Positions 58,671-64,000 of a stretch of DNA of 64,000 nucleotides are shown here, in pieces. Source of the stretch: Schistocerca nitens. Lineage: Eukaryota; Arthropoda; Insecta; Orthoptera; Acrididae. Numbering within the stretch: position 1 is the stretch's first letter; every line of letters begins with the position of its first letter. Made by a program: the position numbers and the translations under genes. Below the pieces are notes generated by a model that saw nothing but the letters and a program-made list of their open reading frames with translations, searched no databases and had not been told where the DNA came from. The stretch covers positions 705,298,720 through 705,362,719 of the forward strand of contig NC_064614.1 of the NCBI RefSeq assembly GCF_023898315.1, written 5' to 3'.

Positions 58671-59660
58671 GGCATGCCCCTCTTGGCTACAACACAAAAG
58701 TTGGAGACGAGGTGTGGATTTCATCCTATCTGTGACTCTTAGACTTTTTCATACATTCCATGCTCATAGATAGTAGCTTGACATATCTGGGACTACCTGC
58801 AATGGCTGCTGACCTTTTTTCTCTTGCCATAGACGTGTGTCTCATTTCAGAATGGCCTCACTGTCTCTGACCATATTAGGCAGTTGCTGCTACTACAGCA
58901 TATGCAATGGAACAACAACATTCTACAGAAGCTAACCCGCAAGTTGCTCACCATCACGAGCAACACCATTGCCACGCTCCCAACCAAGCCCATCAGCACG
59001 CTGCTGACATAACAACAGCACATCACGAGCCTGTCGGTCCCCTGCTGACAACCCACTGGTCCATGACTTCCAGCTGAGATTGTCAGTCATGCTGCCATCC
59101 CATCTCCAGCCAGCCGAGAGCACTGGCACGCCAATGATGTCCCACTGCTCGTCGCCTTCCGGCCGAGTTGGCTGATGTCCCACAGGCACCTTTGCAGCTG
59201 CCCATCACTGCACTGATGTTAGGTCAGGCAGCAGTGTAGATGTCATGTCTTCTGCTGCCACTTACGGGTTTTGCTGAGTCTCCAGTCCCTGCCACACTTC
59301 CCACTGCAGCCAGCCCCACTAACACTGGCAAGGCCTCCTTCAGCCACAGGCACAGCTAACTGGCCCACACCCAGTCTTGTCACCCTCACCACCTCCCAGT
59401 AGCCGGTATGCCTTTGTGGACAATGACCCTGCCTGTCTGTTGTTTTTCAGGTCTCAGACAATCGTGGCCTTACATGTGGGCCACATCAGTTACACACAGG
59501 GTGCCTTGCTGGCACTGAAACATCTCAGGCACCCACCATGGGTTTAGCATCACATCCAATGACCACCAACATTTGCCGCTGCTGGCTCACTGGTCCCAGG
59601 GCATCTCCTCCCCGTGACATCCACTTTAAGGCGGCTTTAGCACCTCACCTTAAGGGGGTT
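58671..59660 (+). mobile_element. internal region of the degraded LTR element
   Basis: Only about 1 kb separates the two putative LTRs. Near 58850-58975 a plus frame reads GLTVSDHIRQLLLLQHMQWN and then QKLTRKLLTITSNTI, similar to the Gln/Leu-rich start of a Gag protein. No protease, RT or integrase is present. A purine-rich AAGGGGGTTGGA at about 59651-59662 could be the polypurine tract. The element is non-autonomous or has a large internal deletion. Confidence 0.45.
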
Positions 59661-60415
59661 GGATATTGTCTCTACCTGGGGCCCAACCCAACTGCAAGCA
59701 ACACAGGCATATACTGTGAGCTGCTGCCTCTCTGGCCACTGGAAACGCCACCGAGGTAGAGGCAGGAAAACATTAATGGTAACAACATAAGTACACTCTT
59801 TTGTTGTTAACTGCATTTCTTCTTCTACTGGTCACACGTCTGCTGATTTTCATCATATTCTTCCATCAAATATCTATAAAGGTATAAAGGACACAGCCTG
59901 GCCACTCTGTAGCAGTTTCACAATGAGTCACTTAAGGCCCAGCACCGAAAGCATCTGGCAGACAATCTATTGGAGCTCCCTGTACCCAGCGGTCCTTCAC
60001 TTCAAGCCTATTAGAATCTGCACTCCATGTCTCCTCCTAAGTTATCCACATTGGGCTAGATGTTGGTCGCACCCACCACCCCTCTGGGTCACAAGTGTGC
60101 AACTCACCTTTACTCCGGGATTATATCGGCTGTGTCTGCAGCTCATCTGATGGAGCTCAACTCTCCACATTGTTTTCAGCAGCCATGCACTCTCCAACCA
60201 GCTCTAATGCCACCACACCTTCCGGATTGTTCTCGAGCTCTACCGGTCTCAAGTGATACAGCCACACTGGCGTCACCATTGTAAAAACTCTTGTCACTGC
60301 ATCGTCGACTGGAAGCTAGCACTGCGGAGTCATGCCTGAATAACTGTTTTTTTGTATTCAGTTTATGAATGTAAATAAAGTTCATAGTTCATTTATTCTT
60401 GGTATTGCTCTTTCC
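59661..60415 (+). mobile_element. probable 3' LTR of the same element
   Basis: Direct-repeat partner of 57850-58670. Shared landmarks are TATAAAGGACACAGCCTGGC (59882), GTGCAACTCAC (60097), TGGAGCTCAACTCTCCACAT (60151) and AATAAAGTTCAT (60374). It ends near CCGCCAAGACACAACA. Confidence 0.55.
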
Positions 60416-60687
60416 GCCAAGACACAACAGAAACAATAGTCCGTCTGAACTGATAACTCAAACACACACAGTCATGAAGTATGCCCTCCAACAAAATAAT
60501 TTGGACTTAAATGTTTGCTTTATCTTATGAAGGATATACATTCTTCCTCTCAGTTTCTGTATCTCTAAACTATGAAGACAGGAATTCGACCTAAGTGTGT
60601 GATTGGATATTATAAACTAGTAATTACTCTGTGTACTACGTACATTCTTTTCACTCTAAAAATTAAGTTATAGTAATCGATTAAAAT
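60416..60687. other. intron sequence
   Basis: Short AT-rich stretch between the LTR and the 5S-derived SINE; nothing seen. Confidence 0.3.
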
Positions 60688-61014
60688 GCCAACGGCCTTG
60701 CCGCAGCTGTAACACTGGTTCCTATCCGATCACCAAAGTTAGGTGCTGCTGGGTTTGGCTAGCACTTGGGTACAAGACTGTCCAGGTCTGGCAAGCGTCG
60801 TGGCAAGCGGGGTGCACTCAGCCCTTGTGAGACCAAATGAGGAGCTACTTGCTCGAGAAGTAGTGGCTCAGGTCACAAAAACTGAGAATGGCTACGAAAG
60901 CTGTGTGCTGACCACATGCCCCTCCACATCTGCATCCGATGATGACTATTGGCTGAGGATGACATGGCAGATGGCTGGTACCATCAGGCCTTCTGAGGCC
61001 TATTCGGTCAGATT
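60688..61014 (+). mobile_element. 5S-rRNA-derived SINE
   Basis: The first about 85 bases, from GCCAACGGCCTTGCCGCAGC through TCCGATCACCAAAGTTAGG to TTTGGCTAGCACTTGGGTAC, follow the 5S rRNA sequence, including the GCCAACG start, the TCCGATCACCGAAGTTAAG segment and the GGCTAGTACTTGGATG segment with the internal promoter (A box, intermediate element and C box region). Instead of the 5S 3' end, an unrelated body of about 240 bp follows (GCAAGCGGGGTGCACTCAGC, GAGGAGCTACTTG, TGCTGACCACATGCCCCTCC). This is the structure of SINE3-type elements. Several substitutions relative to 5S show it is not a 5S gene. Confidence 0.85.
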
Positions 61015-61056
61015 ATAATTTGTTAAAATATGAGGCATTTATAGAAAATAAGTATA

Positions 61057-62060
61057 CTAGGTTTTTATATTTTTTCTTAAAAAAAGTGTATTTGAAAATT
61101 GTTGATACACCAGCACCTGTTTTCGCACCTGCTTGTCAGATGAAAACTTAATTCCACTGGCGTGTTCCTTCAGTGACATGAAAAGATGATGATCTGAAGA
61201 TGCCAAGTCAGGGCAATACAGAGGGTGGTTCAAAACATCCCAACCAAATGATTCCAAGATTGCCTTGATGGCTAACGTCATGTGAGGATGGGCATTGTTG
61301 TGCAACAAGCACCCTCCTCTCATCAATATTCCCCTCCTTTTGTTTTGAATGCTCATTTTGAGTTTTTTTAGCATCTCATAATGTCATTCTGCATTAATGG
61401 TGTACCCCTGAGGTAGAAATTCAAACAAAGTGACGCCTTTTTGGTCCCAAAACATTGAGGCTATGATTTTTTTGTCCAAAATTGTGGTTTTGAATTTTTT
61501 TGGCACTTGGGGAATTGGTGTGACACCACCGTGATGACTGTCTTTTTGCCTCAGGTGTGTAATGAGCCACCTTTGTTTCATCTTGTCACAACAGAGCCCA
61601 GAAAATTCTCACATTCCAATTCAAGTTGCCCAAGAAAATTGCTGGTGATGTTGATCTGATTTGTCTTGTGCTGTTCTGTCAGCTGTTTTGCGACTCATCT
61701 TGCGCACAGTTTCTGTTCTCCCACGTTTCTGTAAATGTCTCCTTTAAAAGAGTTCAGGATAGTTGTGGAAACATCACAGAAATTTCATCCACTATCGATC
61801 AGTGGTCTTCACAAACAGTTTCCTTGATTTTTTGCACCAACTCATCAGTCAGAATGGTAGGTCTTCCACTCCTCTTTTTGTCATGAATGTTTGTTCTGCC
61901 TTCAGTAAACTTCACAAATCACTTAAACACACTGGTTCTGCTCATAACACCTTTGTTATACACCATTTTGATTTGCAAAAAAATTCTGATATTTGTTATT
62001 CCTTTTATGAGTAGGGAGTGGATCACAACAAGTGGCTTGCACTTGGTGGGATTTCTTAAC
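61057..62060 (-). pseudogene. mariner transposase relic, near full length
   Basis: On the minus strand, from about 62020: a degraded first HTH, then FTEGRTNIHDKKRSGRPTIL, TDELVQKIKETVCED (about 61905-61800). At about 61590-61560 is QDETK, equivalent to GDETW with the first Asp. Then come FKTTILDKKIIASMFWDQKG, NKRRGILMRGGCLLHNNAHPH (in part), where the HDNAxPH second Asp is Asn, and VLNHPLYCPDLASSDHHLF with the third Asp (about 61225-61180). The end is near 61080. Frameshifts and the D-to-N change mark it as dead. It is a distinct lineage from the other mariners. Confidence 0.85.
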
Positions 62061-62546
62061 AACATGTTTCACACAACTGGACACTATAATGTGAGTTTGC
62101 ATATTATCATGTTCCAGCAGTGATAGCTCTGCTTAGGGGGATCCCCCTCGGCCACTCAGTCTTGCAAACACTAAAAAAATAAAAAACTGCAACCCATCAT
62201 GATCACAATATATTTACTTTCTGAACATGACTTGCAGTTTATTTAGAATGCAAGTTGCAACAAAGCAGGACTGGTCCAGACCATTCTACTACTTTATCTA
62301 CACCCCTAATTTATAAGTTTTTTCCCTAATATTCTTATTCAAATATCCATGGTAATCTGACAATAGTGAGTACGTGTTGTATAAAATGTCAGTTTTGCAT
62401 GAACGGAAATCCCCTTAAAAACCCTATTATTCAGATTGTGCTATTTACTGTTCTGATTGTATTGTAATAATTAGTTTAACTAAAAATGCAGTAGGTTACC
62501 TTCCATTAGGAACGTGGGTGCACTCAATGATTGTGATATGACTTTC
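62061..62546. other. intron sequence
   Basis: May include the mariner terminal region; nothing else seen. Confidence 0.3.
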
Positions 62547-62849
62547 AAATGATAGAGTGCAGCAATCAGTCATCCTTTTCTTGCAGGTTTTATTCCGCAA
62601 ATCTAGATTTCAGTTAGTGCCTACCCATTATCAATGCACCATTTCATAGTATCAATGCATGTTCTAGTATGTTGTTCGAGTGTTTGAAAGAACTGTGACA
62701 GACGCCTGAACAACAGGGGGCTGACCTACTAGAGTATGCATTGCTACTATGAAATAGTGCACTGACAATGGCTAGGCGCTAGCCAAAATATAGATCTACT
62801 GAATAAATCCTGCAAGAAAAGGGCGACTGATTGCTGTCCTCTTTCATTT
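62547..62849. repeat. near-palindromic foldback element (two ~130-bp inverted arms)
   Basis: AAATGATAGAGTGCAGCAATCAG at 62547 is mirrored by the right end at 62849. The arms, about 62547-62675 and 62713-62849, are imperfect reverse complements of each other around a loop of about 37 bp (TTCGAGTGTTTGAAAGAACTG and so on). Shared arm words include TTTTCTTGCAGG, CAATCAGTC and TTCATAGTA. No ORF. It is consistent with a MITE or a foldback made by two head-to-head insertions. Confidence 0.8.
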
Positions 62850-64000
62850 AAAAAAAAAATGCAGTAGTTCAAAAGTTACCATAATTATAAAAATTTTTAC
62901 CTCCACCTATCAACAAAAACGCTGTGAGCTATTACATTAATCTAAAGGAAATACTCCATTCCTTACAAAGTGTAATTTCCCTAATTTTAGAAATGTAATT
63001 AATCTGCCCAGACTTAATTAGTTTATCTGATATTGTTAATTAAATATTCAACCAGCCAAAACTTCCAGAAGAGATTCGACCAAATTACTGTAACATTCCA
63101 CGACTTATTAATATACCTTTGTTAATCTGAAGTTTCTGCATTCAATGACACCCATATTATGTGACTACCTTCACTAATTAAGAAGTATGTAATTTTCAAT
63201 AACTAAATTTCAACATTCAATATGGATGCCATACTGGTAATCCAGTGAAACCTGGTGTGTATACATAGTTTGGTTCTGTAAATTTTAATAGCTACTGCTC
63301 ATAGCCAATATTTCTTACATAAAACTTGAGCACAGTTTCAACTGCCTGTTAGGAATGAATTTTTTAACCTGTGTGATTTTCAAACTGTAAATGGATAACC
63401 AAAATTACTTAATATTCCAGTGCGAACCTTTACAGGGCCATAGATCACACCATTTGACTCAGTCTGCTTTGAGTCTAAATTACTCTATATTCAGTCTTAG
63501 CTTTGACTTCATTTCGGTCAATATGAGTTGAGTCTGAGTTTTGCTTTCCCAGTTTTAGCACTGAATTGATCATATCATTGGATTACGTTTGTTATTCCTT
63601 TGGCACCGCATTTCTGTTACAGAAAAGTATTTGTGTATGTTTACATCAGTTTCAACAATCATTACATTGCAGTATAATGTTGCATAACCAATACCATGTG
63701 AATTCATTTGCAGGTTGTGAGCAGTATCTGTTAGAATGCAAGTAAAACACTAAGTACATGCACATTTTATGGCCACTGTATGGGGTGGGAAAATTACTAA
63801 TATCTTTTGTACTGGTAATATACTTCGGAAATGCTTAGATTGGTTGTTAATGAACAGATATTGTTTCTATTAGTAAGTATTTGTTAAAGCCATTAGTGTA
63901 ATGAGTAGCAGAGAACATAACATTTTATGTTCTTTTGTGTGATTAGTAAAAGTCTGTTTTCCTTACCTGTTAGAAACATTTAAACAGTGTGACAACTGGT
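62850..64000. other. intron sequence to the right edge, nothing assignable
   Basis: AT-rich. A locally repetitive GAGTC/GACTC-rich stretch lies at about 63455-63545. No exon of the CHERP-like gene was recognised on the minus strand. Confidence 0.35.

Noticed and set aside
60688..60773. 5S rRNA gene
   Set aside because: Only the first ~85 bases match, with several substitutions, and the 3' third is replaced by an unrelated SINE body.
1..64000. CRISPR arrays, operons, riboswitches or other bacterial features
   Set aside because: Spliced exons, very large introns and animal transposon families make the window eukaryotic; no regularly spaced repeat array was seen.

Overview
The window is animal nuclear DNA: AT-rich, no operons, and almost all of it intron and transposon debris. 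The only host gene I can recognise is on the minus strand. Three exons (44277-44410, 33093-33263 and 6727-6972) encode the C-terminal half of a CHERP-type nuclear RNA-processing protein, from the conserved block before its RS region into the RS region. The reading phases fit exactly across both splice junctions. The introns are very large: 26,120 bp and 11,013 bp between the exons, at least 19.5 kb upstream and at least 6.7 kb downstream. I found neither the G-patch exon nor the N-terminal exons in the window. Intron size, a 5S-rRNA-derived SINE, tRNA-derived SINEs, Penelope-like elements, RTE/Jockey/CR1-type LINEs and several mariner lineages together suggest an insect with a very large genome. 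From remembered repeat families I favour an orthopteran of the Schistocerca type; that assignment is inference.

Layout, left to right. 1-658 mariner relic. 836-932 SINE tail. About 4110-4300 RTE-type scrap. 6727-6972 CHERP RS exon. 7640-8665 Tigger-like relic with a foreign insert. 9250-11200 and 12150-13500 two old reverse-transcriptase relics. 14470-15525 mariner. 16040-21190 a Penelope-like element broken up by two head-to-head Jockey-type 5' regions, one of them followed by a Gag-like ORF1. 21389-25349 a probable cut-and-paste element with CAGGG termini and no recognisable transposase. 25758-26066 Penelope-like scrap. 26068-29760 Jockey ORF2 relic. 30150-30580 LINE tail. 33093-33263 CHERP exon. 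33925-34484 LINE C-terminal scrap. 34600-36000 mariner containing a SINE. 37600-38290 Penelope-like scrap. 38590-38816 tRNA-SINE. 39369-42676 a full-length RTE-type LINE bounded by a perfect 12-bp target-site duplication. 44277-44410 CHERP exon. 45900-46510 LINE RNase H scrap. 46690-51170 a LINE split by a 1,164-bp terminal-inverted-repeat element. 52270-52575 mariner scrap. 52573-56240 CR1-like LINE with an SGNH-esterase-like ORF1. About 57850-60415 a probable LTR-element pair with little interior. 60688-61014 5S-derived SINE. 61057-62060 mariner. 62547-62849 a near-palindromic foldback. The rest shows nothing I can assign.

Most of these elements look dead: frameshifts, stops, or altered catalytic residues in the RTs (FADY, YAND, FIDN) and in one mariner (HNNA). 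The most unusual object is the 1,164-bp element at 47362-48525. Each of its roughly 275-bp terminal inverted repeats carries a tRNA-like A-box/B-box module that points inward and is followed by a T-run, and its interior holds a Cys/His-rich open frame. The best-preserved autonomous element is the RTE-type LINE at 39369-42676.
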